The notes under the pieces were generated by a model. That model was given only the letters and a program-made list of their open reading frames with translations. It was not told where the DNA came from and did no database searches. Shown here one piece after another: positions 18,044-27,573 of a stretch of 64,000 nt of DNA; the stretch's first letter is position 1; every line of letters begins with the position of its first letter. The position numbers were made by a program, and so were the translations under genes. Location: positions 372,001 through 436,000 of the forward strand of contig NZ_JAEUAX010000001.1 in assembly GCF_019511645.1 (NCBI RefSeq), read 5' to 3'. This DNA comes from Microbacterium ureisolvens (GTDB taxonomy: Bacteria; Actinomycetota; Actinomycetes; Actinomycetales; Microbacteriaceae).

Positions 18044-19402
18044 GTGCCGCAGCATCCGTCTGTCGATCTCTCGTCGTTCCCGCCGGGCTTCCGGTGGTCG
18101 GCGGCGACGGCCGCGTTCCAGGTGGAGGGCTCGCGCGACGCCGACGGACGGGGCCGATCGATCTGGGACGACTTCGTGGGCAGTCCCGGCGCCGTGCGCG
18201 ACGGGGCGACGGCTGATCCCGGTCCCGACAGCTACCGGCGGCACCGGGAAGACGTGGCTCTGCTCGCCGCACTCGGCGTCGATCGCTACCGCTTCTCGAT
18301 CTCGTGGGTGCGCGTGCAGCCCGAGCCCCGCGGCCCGGTGCTGCAGGCCGGCCTCGACTACTACCGGCGCCTCGCCGACGACCTGCTCGAGGCCGGAATC
18401 ACGCCGTTCGCGACGCTGTACCACTGGGATCTGCCGAGCGCCCTCGAAGCGCACGGCGGGTGGCTCGAGCGCGAGACGGCGCTGCGCTTCGGCGAGTATG
18501 CCGAGATCGTCGCGGAGGAGCTGGGCGACAGCGTCCGTCACTGGTACACGATCAACGAGCCGGTCTCCACTTCGCTGCAGGGCTATGCCGTCGGCACGCT
18601 CGCGCCAGGGAAGCAGCTGCTGTTCGGCTCGCTCCCGACTGTGCACCACCAGCTGCTCGCGCACGGCCTCGCGCTGGGCGCGCTGCGTGCCGCGGGCGCC
18701 GAGGAGGTCGGGATCGTCAACAACCACACCCTGGTGATCCCGGCAGCGCAGACGCATGCCGACCTCACGGCCGCCGCCGTGTACGACCTGCTCCACAACC
18801 GCGTCTTCGCCGACCCGGTGCTGACGGGCGCGTACCCCGACCTGGAGACGTTCGGGATCCCGCCGATGCCGGTGGCGGACGGGGATCTCGAGCTGATCTC
18901 GGCAGCGGAGGACTTCTACGGCATCAACTTCTACAACCCGACGACCGTCGCCGCCGCGCCCGCGGGAAGCCCCGTGCCGTTCGAGATCGTGCCCACGACG
19001 GGCGCATCGACCACCGGCTTCGGGGCGGAGTGGCCGATCGTGCCTGAGGCGCTGACAGGCCTGCTGCTCGACTTCCGGGAGCGCTACGGCGACCGCCTGC
19101 CTCCGCTCGTCATCGGCGAGAACGGGGCGTCTTTCCCCGAACCGGATCACGTCGACGGGCCCGTCCCGGACGCCGAGCGCATCTCCTACCTCGCCGGTCA
19201 CATCGACGCGGTCGGTGCGGCCGTGCGTGGGGGCGTCGACGTGCGCGAGTACACGGTGTGGTCGCTCCTGGACAACTTCGAATGGGCCGATGGCTGGTCC
19301 CAGCGGTTCGGGCTCGTCCACGTCGACTTCGACTCGGCGGCACGCACGCCGAAGGCCTCGTTCGAGTGGTACCGCGCCCTCATCGAGCAGGCACGCGCGT
19401 GA
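18044..19402 (+). CDS. GH1 beta-glucosidase
   Basis: A 452-residue glycoside hydrolase family 1 enzyme of normal length. It starts with [19 protein letters not shown], has the acid/base Glu in WYTINEPVS and the nucleophile Glu in VIGENGASF, and ends with the [27 protein letters not shown] substrate block. It hydrolyses beta-glucosides such as cellobiose in the cytoplasm (no signal peptide). GTG 18044 is chosen because a GAAGGAG ribosome-binding site (18031-18037) sits 6 bp upstream. The in-frame GTG 18026 lies before that site. The adjoining MFS gene overlaps by 4 bp and could import the substrate. Confidence 0.94.
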   Translation: MPQHPSVDLSSFPPGFRWSAATAAFQVEGSRDADGRGRSIWDDFVGSPGAVRDGATADPGPDSYRRHREDVALLAALGVDRYRFSISWVRVQPEPRGPVLQAGLDYYRRLADDLLEAGITPFATLYHWDLPSALEAHGGWLERETALRFGEYAEIVAEELGDSVRHWYTINEPVSTSLQGYAVGTLAPGKQLLFGSLPTVHHQLLAHGLALGALRAAGAEEVGIVNNHTLVIPAAQTHADLTAAAVYDLLHNRVFADPVLTGAYPDLETFGIPPMPVADGDLELISAAEDFYGINFYNPTTVAAAPAGSPVPFEIVPTTGASTTGFGAEWPIVPEALTGLLLDFRERYGDRLPPLVIGENGASFPEPDHVDGPVPDAERISYLAGHIDAVGAAVRGGVDVREYTVWSLLDNFEWADGWSQRFGLVHVDFDSAARTPKASFEWYRALIEQARA

Positions 19403-20649
19403 GCGCGCGGGCGGGCGCGGCAGTCGGCGCAGGCTGGTTCACCCTCTTCACGCTCGCGTGGCTCGCCCTGTGGACGGTGCAGCTCACGCCGCTGCAGCTG
19501 CTCATCCCACTGCAGCTCGACACCCCGGACGACGCCGACGGGTGGGTGTCGGGCGTTGTGTCTTCGGGCCTCGTGCTCGCGATCGGCGGCGTCGCGGGCG
19601 TGATCGCGGCCCCGGCCGCAGGCGGCCTCTCCGACCGCACCCGCGGCAGGATGGGGCGACGGCGGCCGTGGGCGCTCGGCGGGGTGTGGCTCGGCGCCGC
19701 GTCGCTCGCGGCGATCGCGTCCGCGTCCGGACCGTGGGGCGTGGGGCTCGCGTGGGTGGGCGTCTCCGTCGGGGTCGCCGTGGCCTCCGCGGCCTTCACC
19801 GCGCTCATCGCCGACCAGCTGACGACGCAGCGGGGCGCAGCATCCGCCGCCGTCTCGTCCTCGCAGGCGCTCGGAATCGTCGTGGGCGTCGGGGTCATCG
19901 TGCTCCTCGAGCTCGGCGTGATGGTGGGCTACCTCGTGCTGGCCGGCTTCATCGCGGTCGTCGGCACGACCGCGGCACTCCTGCTGCCTGATCCGCCGGC
20001 GCGCGCCGACGTGGCGGTGGCGCGCCAGGTGCGCACCCTCGGCGAGCGCCTCGCGGCCCTCCGCGACCGCGACTTCGCCTGGCTCCTCGCCGGTCGCCTG
20101 ACGGTGAACGTCGGAAACGCCCTCGGCACGGGGCTGCTGCTGTTCTTCCTGCTCTACGGCCTGCACCGCGATCCGTCGACGGCCGAGGACGAGCTGCTGC
20201 TGCTGATCCTCGTGTACACGCTGTTCGTCGTGGTGTCCTCGATCGCATCGGGGTGGATCTCGGATCGCACCAGGCGACGCGTCCCGTTCGTGGTGTGGTC
20301 CGCCGTCGTCCAGGGGCTCGCGTCGATCCTCCTGGTAGTGGCGCCGTCGCTCACGACCGCGATGATCGCCGCCGCCCTCCTCGGCGTCGGCTACGGGGCC
20401 TACATGTCGGCGGGCCTCGCGCTCGGCACGGACCTGCTGCCGTATCCGGAGGACCACGCCCGCGACCTCGGCTTCGTGAATGTGTCGGCGAGCCTCGGCC
20501 AGCTCATCGGACCGCTCCTGGGCGCAGGCCTGGTCGCGCTCGTGGGCGGTTTCTGGCTGCTGTTCCTCGTCGGGGGCATCCTGTCCGTCGCGGGCGGCTT
20601 CATGACCTACGCGATCCGCAGCCGGGAGCGCGCAGCCTCAGCGGTGTGA
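19399..20649 (+). CDS. MFS transporter, probably glycoside uptake
   Basis: A 416-residue protein with about 12 hydrophobic segments. The loop between helices 2 and 3 reads GGLSDRTRGRMGRRRPW, the signature of glycoside-pentoside-hexuronide-like and related sugar MFS carriers. The sixth-seventh loop is short. The start GTG overlaps the beta-glucosidase stop (GTGA), so the pair is translationally coupled and likely imports then cleaves a beta-glucoside. The last 12 bp overlap the end of the convergent hydrolase gene. Confidence 0.85.
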   Translation: MSARAGAAVGAGWFTLFTLAWLALWTVQLTPLQLLIPLQLDTPDDADGWVSGVVSSGLVLAIGGVAGVIAAPAAGGLSDRTRGRMGRRRPWALGGVWLGAASLAAIASASGPWGVGLAWVGVSVGVAVASAAFTALIADQLTTQRGAASAAVSSSQALGIVVGVGVIVLLELGVMVGYLVLAGFIAVVGTTAALLLPDPPARADVAVARQVRTLGERLAALRDRDFAWLLAGRLTVNVGNALGTGLLLFFLLYGLHRDPSTAEDELLLLILVYTLFVVVSSIASGWISDRTRRRVPFVVWSAVVQGLASILLVVAPSLTTAMIAAALLGVGYGAYMSAGLALGTDLLPYPEDHARDLGFVNVSASLGQLIGPLLGAGLVALVGGFWLLFLVGGILSVAGGFMTYAIRSRERAASAV

Positions 20650-21363
20650 CGCCTCCAGCGTCGTGAGCGCGACATCGAGGACCGCATTGAACACGCGCGG
20701 GCGCATGACGGTCACATGGTGGGTCGTGCGCGGCACGACGATCAGCTCCGCGTGGCGCGCGACCCTCATGAACAGTCTCTCGTTGACGCGGAGCTGGTCG
20801 TACTGGCCGTTGACGAACCAGAGCGGGGCGTCGATCCGATGCAGCGCCGCGAGCAGGTCGAGCACCGAGAGGCTGCGCAGCGCCATGTCCTGCGCATCGA
20901 GGGCATAGCCCCCGGCCCCGAAGTCGGCACGGGTCTCGTCGGGAAGGATGCGATCGAGCATGCGGTCGGTGAGCCACATCCCGCGGTCGGGGAGGGAGTC
21001 GAAGCCGCGGGCGAGGACGCGGTAGGTCGCGAGACCCACCCCGCGCGGGATGGCGGTGCACGATGCCGCGATGAACCCCGCGACCGGCGGCGGTTCCTCC
21101 GAGCCGACGTACTCGATACACAGCAGTCCGCCCATCGAATGACCCGACAGGAGCACCGGGCCGCGCGCGGCGGCCACGCGCACCGCGGAGTCGATCGTCT
21201 CGAATGCCGACTCGAGCGTGAACTCCTCCGCCATGCGGGAGCCGTGGCCCGGCAGATCGACCGCCGTCACCGGGTTGCCACGGTTCGCCAGATGCTCGAC
21301 CTGTGCGCGCCACATCGTCGCGGACGTCCGGATGCCGTGCACGAGCACGACCTGGACGACCAT
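20638..21363 (-). CDS. alpha/beta hydrolase
   Basis: A 241-residue alpha/beta-hydrolase fold protein. It has VLVHGIRTSATMW (oxyanion region), VDLPGHGSRM, the nucleophile elbow LLSGHSMGG (Ser), a late Asp in VNGQYDQLR and the catalytic His in PRTTHHVTVMRP. It is cytoplasmic with no signal peptide. Substrate cannot be deduced; esterase or lactonase activity is likely. It starts at an ATG 6 bp after TAGCCT and is divergent from the aminotransferase across 40 bp. Confidence 0.88.
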   Translation of the reverse strand: MVVQVVLVHGIRTSATMWRAQVEHLANRGNPVTAVDLPGHGSRMAEEFTLESAFETIDSAVRVAAARGPVLLSGHSMGGLLCIEYVGSEEPPPVAGFIAASCTAIPRGVGLATYRVLARGFDSLPDRGMWLTDRMLDRILPDETRADFGAGGYALDAQDMALRSLSVLDLLAALHRIDAPLWFVNGQYDQLRVNERLFMRVARHAELIVVPRTTHHVTVMRPRVFNAVLDVALTTLEASHR

Positions 21364-21369
21364 GACGCC

Positions 21370-21397
21370 AGGCTAGCGGGGCGCGCCCGCTTAGCAT
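21370..21397. promoter_or_regulatory. back-to-back leaderless promoters (hydrolase / aminotransferase)
   Basis: A minus-strand TAGCCT (21370-21375) and a plus-strand TAGCAT (21392-21397), each exactly 6 bp before its ATG, with 16 bp between them in a 40-bp intergenic region. Confidence 0.6.
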
Positions 21398-21403
21398 GGC
21401 GGC

Positions 21404-22546
21404 ATGCCCGAGATCGCCCCGCACATCGCGCGCATGCCCGGCTCCGGCGTGCGCCACATCCTCGAGCGCGCGCTGCGCCGCCCCGGGACGATCATCCTCG
21501 CGGTCGGCGAACCGGGCGAGGTCGCGGGGGAGCGGATCCGGGATGCTGCATCCCAGGCGTGGCGGGACGGCGCGATCCGGTACACGCCCAACGGCGGCAT
21601 CCCGGCGCTGCGCGAAGCCATCCGCGACAAGCTCGCGCGCGAGAACGCCCTGGAGGTCGACCTCGAGCAGATCTGGGTGACGGTCGGCGCGACGCAGGCG
21701 CTGCACCTCGCGATGGCGCTCACGCTGTCGCAGGGCGACGAGGTGCTGGTACCCGATCCGGGCTACACAACCTTCACGATGAACGCCCACCTCCTCCAGG
21801 CGACGCCGGTGCCGTATCCGCTGCGTCCCGCCCTCGCGTTCCAGCCGGATCTCGGCGAGCTCGAGTCGCTCGTCACGCCCCGCACACGCGCGATCATCGT
21901 CAACACGCCGTCCAACCCGCTCGGCTCGACGTTCGACCGGCCGACGCTGGAGGCGCTCATCGCGCTGGCGCGCCGCCACGATCTCTGGCTCATCAGCGAC
22001 GAGGTGTACGAGCGCTTCACGTGGGGTCAGCCGCACGTGAGTCCCGCGACGCTCGATACCGACGGCCGCGTGCTGTCGGTGTTCTCGATGTCGAAGACGT
22101 ACGCGATGACCGGAGCCCGTGTGGGCTGGCTCGTCACTCCTCCGGGATGGCGGCAGACGATGCTGCGGGTCCAGGAGTCGGTGGTCAGCTGCGTCGACGA
22201 GCCGTCCCAGCGGGCGGCCAGCGCGGCTCTCACCGGTGCACAGGCCGCCGTCGCCCACAGCGCCGCGCACTACCGCGACAACCTCGCTGCGGCGACGAGC
22301 CTGCTCGAGGCCCGAGGCCTGCGTTACCTCGACCCGACCGGCGCCTTCTACCTCTGGATCGACGTCTCGCACGCCTCGGCAGGCGACGTCGTGGCGTGGT
22401 GCGAGCGGTTCCTCGACGAGCAGGGCGTCGCCGTCGCCCCGGGGAGCGCATTCGGCGCCTCGGGCGAGGGCTGGATCCGCGTGTGCGTGGCCAGCGATCG
22501 TGACGAGCTGCTCGAAGGTCTCGGCCGGATCCCTGCTCCGGTCTGA
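21404..22546 (+). CDS. PLP-dependent aminotransferase, class I/II
   Basis: A 380-residue fold-type I aminotransferase. Motifs are YTPNGGIPALREAI, the VTVGATQALHLAM cofactor loop, VNTPSNPLGSTF (Asn-Pro), LISDEVYERF (Asp), SMSKTYAMTGARVG (Schiff-base Lys) and WIRVCVASDRDEL (substrate-carboxylate Arg). It resembles aspartate/aromatic-type aminotransferases. The amino donor is not determinable. No biosynthetic partner genes adjoin it, so the pathway is open. Confidence 0.9.
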   Translation: MPEIAPHIARMPGSGVRHILERALRRPGTIILAVGEPGEVAGERIRDAASQAWRDGAIRYTPNGGIPALREAIRDKLARENALEVDLEQIWVTVGATQALHLAMALTLSQGDEVLVPDPGYTTFTMNAHLLQATPVPYPLRPALAFQPDLGELESLVTPRTRAIIVNTPSNPLGSTFDRPTLEALIALARRHDLWLISDEVYERFTWGQPHVSPATLDTDGRVLSVFSMSKTYAMTGARVGWLVTPPGWRQTMLRVQESVVSCVDEPSQRAASAALTGAQAAVAHSAAHYRDNLAAATSLLEARGLRYLDPTGAFYLWIDVSHASAGDVVAWCERFLDEQGVAVAPGSAFGASGEGWIRVCVASDRDELLEGLGRIPAPV

Positions 22547-22586
22547 CCCGCCTTGGCGCCCGGGCTCGTCGAGGGGCGCGCACCCG

Positions 22587-22592
22587 TAGAAT
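22587..22592 (+). promoter_or_regulatory. -10 element of lepA
   Basis: TAGAAT followed by 9 bases and ATG 22602. The transcript would be leaderless or have only a few untranslated bases. Confidence 0.5.
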
Positions 22593-22601
22593 CGTCTGGA
22601 C

Positions 22602-24452
22602 ATGTCACCGCGCGCCCTGAAGCCCCTCGAGCCCTCTGCCACGCCGCCCGAGCTGATCCGCAACTTCTGCATCATCGCCCACATCGACCACGGCAAGTCG
22701 ACGTTGGCCGACCGCATGCTGCAGATCACCGGCGTGGTCGCCGACCGCGACATGCGCGCGCAGTATCTCGACCGCATGGACATCGAGCGGGAGCGCGGCA
22801 TCACGATCAAGTCGCAGGCCGTGCGCATGCCGTGGGCGACCGCCGATGAGACCTTCGCCCTCAACATGATCGACACGCCCGGCCACGTGGACTTCACCTA
22901 CGAGGTCTCGCGCTCGCTCGCGGCGTGCGAGGGAGCGATCCTGCTGGTCGACGCGGCCCAGGGCATCGAGGCCCAGACGCTCGCGAACCTGTATCTCGCT
23001 CTCGAGAACGATCTGCACATCATCCCGGTGCTCAACAAGATCGATCTGCCGGCCGCCGACCCTGAGAAGTACGCCGCCGAGCTGGCCGGCCTGATCGGCG
23101 GCTCGCCCGACGACGTGCTGCGCGTGAGCGGCAAGACCGGCATGGGCGTCGAGACGCTGCTCGATCGGATCGTCGAGCAGATCCCCGCTCCGAAGGGGAA
23201 CGCGGATGCCCCGGCCCGCGCGATGATCTTCGACTCGGTGTACGACTCCTACCGCGGCGTGGTGACGTACGTCCGCATGGTCGACGGCAAGCTGGAACCG
23301 CGCGAGCGCATCCAGATGATGTCTACCAAGGCGACCCACGACCTCCTCGAGATCGGCGTGTCGAGCCCCGAGCCCGTCCCCACCAAAGGCCTCGGCGTCG
23401 GCGAGGTCGGCTATCTCATCACCGGCGTGAAGGACGTCCGCCAGTCCAAGGTCGGCGACACGGTCACCAATCAGCGCAAGCCCGCCACCGAGGCGCTCGC
23501 CGGGTACACCGACCCGAAGCCGATGGTCTTCTCCGGGATCTACCCCATCGACCAGAGCGACTACGCCGACCTGCGCGAAGCTCTCGACAAGCTCAAGTTG
23601 TCGGACGCGTCGCTGCAGTACGAGCCCGAGACCTCGGTGGCGCTCGGCTTCGGGTTCCGCTGCGGTTTCCTCGGCCTCCTGCACCTCGAGATCGTCACCG
23701 AGCGGCTGTCGCGCGAGTTCGACCTCGACCTCATCACGACCGCGCCCTCGGTGACGTACGAGGTCACCACCGACACCGGCGAGACCGTGGTCGTCACCAA
23801 CCCGAGCGAGTACCCCGACGGGCGCGTGGCGGAGGTCTCCGAGCCGGTCGTGAAGGTCGGCATCCTGCTGCCCAAGGACTACGTCGGCACCGTCATGGAG
23901 CTGTGCCAGTCCCGCCGCGGGTCGCTGCTGGGGATGGACTACCTCAGCGAGGACCGCGTCGAACTGCGCTACCACATGCCGCTCGGCGAGATCGTGTTCG
24001 ACTTCTTCGACCAGCTGAAGTCCAAGACGCAGGGCTACGCGAGCCTCGACTACGAGCCTGCCGGCTCGCAGACCGCCGACCTCGTCAAGGTCGACATCCT
24101 GCTGCAGGGCGACAAGGTCGACGCGTTCAGCTCCATCGTGCATCGTGACAAGGCCTACGCCTACGGCACGATGATGACCGAGCGCCTGCGCAAGCTGATC
24201 CCGCGCCAGCAGTTCGAGGTGCCGATCCAGGCCGCCATCGGCGCCCGGATCATCGCTCGCGAGAACATCCGCGCGATGCGCAAGGACGTCCTGGCGAAGT
24301 GCTACGGCGGCGACATCTCCCGCAAGCGCAAGCTCCTCGAAAAGCAGAAGGAGGGCAAGAAGCGCATGAAGATGGTCGGTCGTGTCGAGGTGCCCCAGGA
24401 GGCGTTCATCGCCGCGCTCTCAGGGGACGTCGAGGGTCCTGCCAAGAAGTGA
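22602..24452 (+). CDS. lepA: elongation factor 4 (LepA)
   Basis: A 616-residue translational GTPase. The G domain has [13 protein letters not shown] (P-loop), RERGITI (switch I), DTPGHVDF (switch II) and [10 protein letters not shown]. The EF4-specific C-terminal domain ends with [39 protein letters not shown]. It acts on ribosomes, affecting back-translocation and 30S biogenesis. Length and domain order are normal. It is followed by DUF1990 and hemW, the latter a common lepA neighbour. Confidence 0.97.
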   Translation: MSPRALKPLEPSATPPELIRNFCIIAHIDHGKSTLADRMLQITGVVADRDMRAQYLDRMDIERERGITIKSQAVRMPWATADETFALNMIDTPGHVDFTYEVSRSLAACEGAILLVDAAQGIEAQTLANLYLALENDLHIIPVLNKIDLPAADPEKYAAELAGLIGGSPDDVLRVSGKTGMGVETLLDRIVEQIPAPKGNADAPARAMIFDSVYDSYRGVVTYVRMVDGKLEPRERIQMMSTKATHDLLEIGVSSPEPVPTKGLGVGEVGYLITGVKDVRQSKVGDTVTNQRKPATEALAGYTDPKPMVFSGIYPIDQSDYADLREALDKLKLSDASLQYEPETSVALGFGFRCGFLGLLHLEIVTERLSREFDLDLITTAPSVTYEVTTDTGETVVVTNPSEYPDGRVAEVSEPVVKVGILLPKDYVGTVMELCQSRRGSLLGMDYLSEDRVELRYHMPLGEIVFDFFDQLKSKTQGYASLDYEPAGSQTADLVKVDILLQGDKVDAFSSIVHRDKAYAYGTMMTERLRKLIPRQQFEVPIQAAIGARIIARENIRAMRKDVLAKCYGGDISRKRKLLEKQKEGKKRMKMVGRVEVPQEAFIAALSGDVEGPAKK

Positions 24453-24466
24453 CGCGACTCGCGAAG

Positions 24467-24472
24467 TAGGCT
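24467..24472 (+). promoter_or_regulatory. -10 element for a leaderless transcript
   Basis: TAGGCT, 7 bases, ATG 24480. Confidence 0.5.
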
Positions 24473-24479
24473 GGAATCC

Positions 24480-25130
24480 ATGCGTCGAGGAACCTTCCGT
24501 GACGACACCGTCGACTATGCCGCTGTCGGGGCGACCCAGGCGCCGGATCTGATGCAGTACCCGCCGGAGCGCAGCATTCCGGCGGAGCAGTCCTGGCGCA
24601 TCGGCAGCGGCGAAGCCCGCTTCCGGGGGGCCAGCGAGGCGCTCATGTCGTGGTCCGCGCAGCGCGGGGCGGGTCTCAAGCTCACCGACGTGCGCCCCGC
24701 GTCGGGCCCGATGTACTCGGGGGTCAGCTTCGACGCCGAGGGCAATCCGGTCGCGCCGAGCCGTTCGGAGGCCGAGCAGCGGTTCGACGCCGACGGCACT
24801 CCGTTCGTGGGCGCCGGAACGACGATCCGCGTCGACGGCCGCGTCAAGGGGCTGCGCGCCGACGCGGAGCTTCGCGTGATCTTCGCGGTCGAGGAGCCCC
24901 GGCGGGTGGGATTCGCGCTGGGTACGGTGAGCGATTCGGTCGTGAGCGGCGAGGAGTCGTTCATGCTCGACTGGTACGACAACGACGAGGTCTGGTTCAC
25001 GGTCCGCGCCTTCGACGCCCCGCGCGCCGTGCTGTACCGGATGCTTCCCGGACTCACGAAGCGCCGTCGACGCGAGCTGTTCACGCGCTATCTGCGCGCG
25101 ATCTCGCCGCTGTACACGACTCCCGCGTGA
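24480..25130 (+). CDS. DUF1990 family protein
   Basis: A 216-residue cytoplasmic protein with the DUF1990 pattern: an N-terminal YAAVGATQAPDLM..PPERSIPAEQSWRIGSG segment, then VGAGTTIRVDGR, FALGTVSDSVVSGEESF and WFTVRAFDAPRAVLYRMLPGL near the end. The family is widespread in actinobacteria and plants and has a predicted lipid-binding-like beta fold, but no established activity. It lies between lepA and hemW with its own likely promoter. Confidence 0.82.
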   Translation: MRRGTFRDDTVDYAAVGATQAPDLMQYPPERSIPAEQSWRIGSGEARFRGASEALMSWSAQRGAGLKLTDVRPASGPMYSGVSFDAEGNPVAPSRSEAEQRFDADGTPFVGAGTTIRVDGRVKGLRADAELRVIFAVEEPRRVGFALGTVSDSVVSGEESFMLDWYDNDEVWFTVRAFDAPRAVLYRMLPGLTKRRRRELFTRYLRAISPLYTTPA

Positions 25131-25137
25131 GACGCTG

Positions 25138-26355
25138 ATGGGCTCCGCTCTTCCGCTCGGCGAGCCCGTTCCCGCGGACGGCTCGCTGCCTCCGGGCACG
25201 CGCATCGATCCGGCCGCCGAGTTCAGCGTGTATCTGCACGTGCCGTTCTGCCGCGTGCGCTGCGGCTACTGCGACTTCAACACGTACACGTCCTCGGAGC
25301 TGCGGGGTGCCCGTCAGGACGAGTACGCCGACACACTCCTTCGGGAGATCGCGCTGGCAGGGCGTGTTCTCGAGCGCGCCGGCGGGAACCGTCCCGCATC
25401 GACGGTGTTCTTCGGGGGCGGCACCCCGACGCTGCTGCCACCGGGCGACCTCGGGCGAATGCTGGCAGGTGTGCGCGACGAGTTCGGCATCGCCGAAGGT
25501 GCCGAGATCACCGTCGAGGCCAACCCCGACACGATCACACCCGCCGTCGCAGCCGAGCTCGCGGCATCCGGCGTCACCCGTCTTTCCGTGGGAATGCAAT
25601 CCGCAGTCCCGCACGTGCTCGCGGCGCTCGACCGCACGCACGACCCCGACAACGTCCGCACCGCGGTCGCGGCGGCACGTCGCGCCGGGCTCGACGTGAG
25701 TGTCGACCTCATCTACGGCGCCCCCGGCGAGTCTCTGGACGACTGGCGCACGTCGCTCGAGGCGGCGGTGTCGCTGGAGCCGGATCACGTCTCGGCGTAC
25801 GCGCTGATCATCGAGGACGGCACCAAGCTCGCCCGCCAGATCCGCCGAGGCGAGGTCGCCGCCCCTGACGACGACCTGCAGGCCGACATGTACGAGCTGG
25901 CCGACGACATGCTCGCCGCCGCCGGCTTCGACTGGTACGAGGTGTCGAACTGGGCGCGCGGCGACGCACACCGCTCGCGCCACAACCTCGCGTACTGGGT
26001 CGGCTCGGACTGGTGGGGTTTCGGCCCAGGAGCGCACAGCCACATCGCGGGCGTGCGATTCTGGAACGTCAAGCACCCCGCGGCCTACGCGCAGCGGCTC
26101 GCGGCGGGGGAGTCGCCGGCCGCCGGGCGGGAGATCCCGGATGCCGCAGCCAGGAACCTCGAGAGCGTGCTGCTGCGCACCCGCATCCGCGACGGTCTGC
26201 CCGTCGAGGAGCTTCTCGGCGAAGGGCGGCACGCGGTCGCCGCCCTCATCGCGGACGGTCTCATCGAGGGTCATGCCGCGCTGCGGGGAAGGGTCGTGCT
26301 GACCCGCCGAGGCCGCCTTCTCGCCGACGCCGTCGTCCGCGCCCTCACCGACTGA
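25138..26355 (+). CDS. hemW: radical SAM heme chaperone HemW
   Basis: A 405-residue radical SAM protein. The iron-sulfur motif is C-x3-C-x2-C in HVPFCRVRCGYCDFNTYTS, where the additional F and Cys placement match the coproporphyrinogen-oxidase-like (HemN/HemW) family. GGGTPTLL, EANPDTI, RLSVGMQS and VDLIYGAPGES are also present. The extra N-terminal Cys typical of true HemN is absent. HemW delivers heme to proteins. It starts 7 bp after the DUF1990 stop, so the two are co-transcribed. Confidence 0.93.
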   Translation: MGSALPLGEPVPADGSLPPGTRIDPAAEFSVYLHVPFCRVRCGYCDFNTYTSSELRGARQDEYADTLLREIALAGRVLERAGGNRPASTVFFGGGTPTLLPPGDLGRMLAGVRDEFGIAEGAEITVEANPDTITPAVAAELAASGVTRLSVGMQSAVPHVLAALDRTHDPDNVRTAVAAARRAGLDVSVDLIYGAPGESLDDWRTSLEAAVSLEPDHVSAYALIIEDGTKLARQIRRGEVAAPDDDLQADMYELADDMLAAAGFDWYEVSNWARGDAHRSRHNLAYWVGSDWWGFGPGAHSHIAGVRFWNVKHPAAYAQRLAAGESPAAGREIPDAAARNLESVLLRTRIRDGLPVEELLGEGRHAVAALIADGLIEGHAALRGRVVLTRRGRLLADAVVRALTD

Positions 26356-26429
26356 CCTCGGCGGCACTCGCGTCCGCGCGCGCGAGAACCCGGCCTGCGT
26401 CGATCGACGATCCTGGCAGGGGCATCGGA

Positions 26430-26435
26430 TAGAAT
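26430..26435 (+). promoter_or_regulatory. -10 element of the hrcA operon
   Basis: TAGAAT; its last base is the first base of the CIRCE operator. The predicted start near 26442 gives a leader of about 40 nt before ATG 26482. Confidence 0.6.
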
Positions 26436-26461
26436 TGGCACTCCAATCATGCGAGTGCCAG
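26435..26461. promoter_or_regulatory. CIRCE operator (HrcA binding site)
   Basis: TTGGCACTC (26435-26443), a 9-bp spacer, then GAGTGCCAG (26453-26461). The arms are complementary at 8 of 9 positions. The consensus CIRCE is TTAGCACTC-N9-GAGTGCTAA. It overlaps the promoter -10 and start site, giving classic autorepression relieved by heat. Confidence 0.92.
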
Positions 26462-26481
26462 CTGCGGCGTGGGGAGGCGGG

Positions 26482-27522
26482 ATGGTCAGCGAACGAGGTC
26501 TGCAGGTGCTGCGGGCGATCGTCCAGGACTACGTCGACACGCGTGAGCCCGTCGGCAGCAAGGCGATCGTCGAGCGCCATGCCTTCGGCGTGTCTGCGGC
26601 GACGATCCGCAACGACATGGCGCTGCTCGAGGACGAAGAGCTCATCGTGGCGCCGCACACGTCGTCGGGCCGGGTGCCCACCGACAAGGGCTATCGCGTC
26701 TTCGTCGACCACCTCGCCGAGCTGCGGCCGCTCTCGCCGGCGCAGCGGGCCGCCATCGCCTCGTTCCTGGACGGCTCGGGTGATCTCGACGACGTGCTCG
26801 TGCGCACCGTCCGTGCACTCACCCAGCTGACCGGCCAGGTCGCGATCGTGCAGTATCCCTCGTTCGCCCGCGCGACCGTCACCCACGTGGAGCTGGTGCA
26901 GCTCGGCGGCGGACGCATGCTGGTGATCCTCGTCACCGACACCGGCCGTGTGTCGCAGCGCCTGACCTTCGTCGGCGACGACTTCGACGACGCCGATCTC
27001 GCCCACATCCGCGCCCGACTCGGCACCCTGCTCGTCGGCCGCCCCGTGCGCGAGGGGCTGCAGCGCATCGCGGAGCGGCTCGATGGCCCTGACGCGCAGG
27101 CGCCTGCGCACGAACGCGCGACGGACGAGATCGTGCGCGCGGTCGCCGAGGAGCTCGAGGAGTTCCGGCAGGACAAGCTCGTGATGGCCGGAAGCGCCAA
27201 CCTCGCCCGCCGCGAGTCCGACTTCCGTGGCAGCATCTACCCGCTCCTCGAGGCGATCGAGGAACAGGTGACCCTGCTGCGGCTGATGGGCGAGATGGTC
27301 GCCGACGAACAGGGACTCTCGGCCAGCATCGGCCGCGAGAACGAGGCGTTCGGCCTGGCCGAGGCATCCGTCGTCGCCAGCGACTACGACGCGACGGGCT
27401 CCGTCGCCCGGGTCGGCGTGCTCGGCCCGACACGCATGGACTACCCCACCAACCTCGCGACGGTCCGCGCCGTCGCGCGCTATCTCACGCGCATGCTCGA
27501 GCAGGACGACAGCTCCCGCTGA
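26482..27522 (+). CDS. hrcA: heat-inducible transcription repressor HrcA
   Basis: A 346-residue repressor of chaperone genes. The N-terminal winged helix (MVSERGLQVLRAIVQDYVDTREPVGSK and TIRNDMALLEDEELI) binds CIRCE. The GAF-like domain and the GPTRMDYPTNLATVRAVARYLT C-terminal block complete the family pattern. An in-frame ATG at 26449 exists but lies inside the CIRCE operator. ATG 26482 is chosen because GGGGAGG (26471-26477) lies 4 bp upstream and the HrcA homology starts at this Met. dnaJ follows after 51 bp. Confidence 0.96.
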   Translation: MVSERGLQVLRAIVQDYVDTREPVGSKAIVERHAFGVSAATIRNDMALLEDEELIVAPHTSSGRVPTDKGYRVFVDHLAELRPLSPAQRAAIASFLDGSGDLDDVLVRTVRALTQLTGQVAIVQYPSFARATVTHVELVQLGGGRMLVILVTDTGRVSQRLTFVGDDFDDADLAHIRARLGTLLVGRPVREGLQRIAERLDGPDAQAPAHERATDEIVRAVAEELEEFRQDKLVMAGSANLARRESDFRGSIYPLLEAIEEQVTLLRLMGEMVADEQGLSASIGRENEAFGLAEASVVASDYDATGSVARVGVLGPTRMDYPTNLATVRAVARYLTRMLEQDDSSR

Positions 27523-27573
27523 CGCACGCAGGCACACACGATCCCGCGGCATCCCCGCGGCAGGAAGGCGAAT

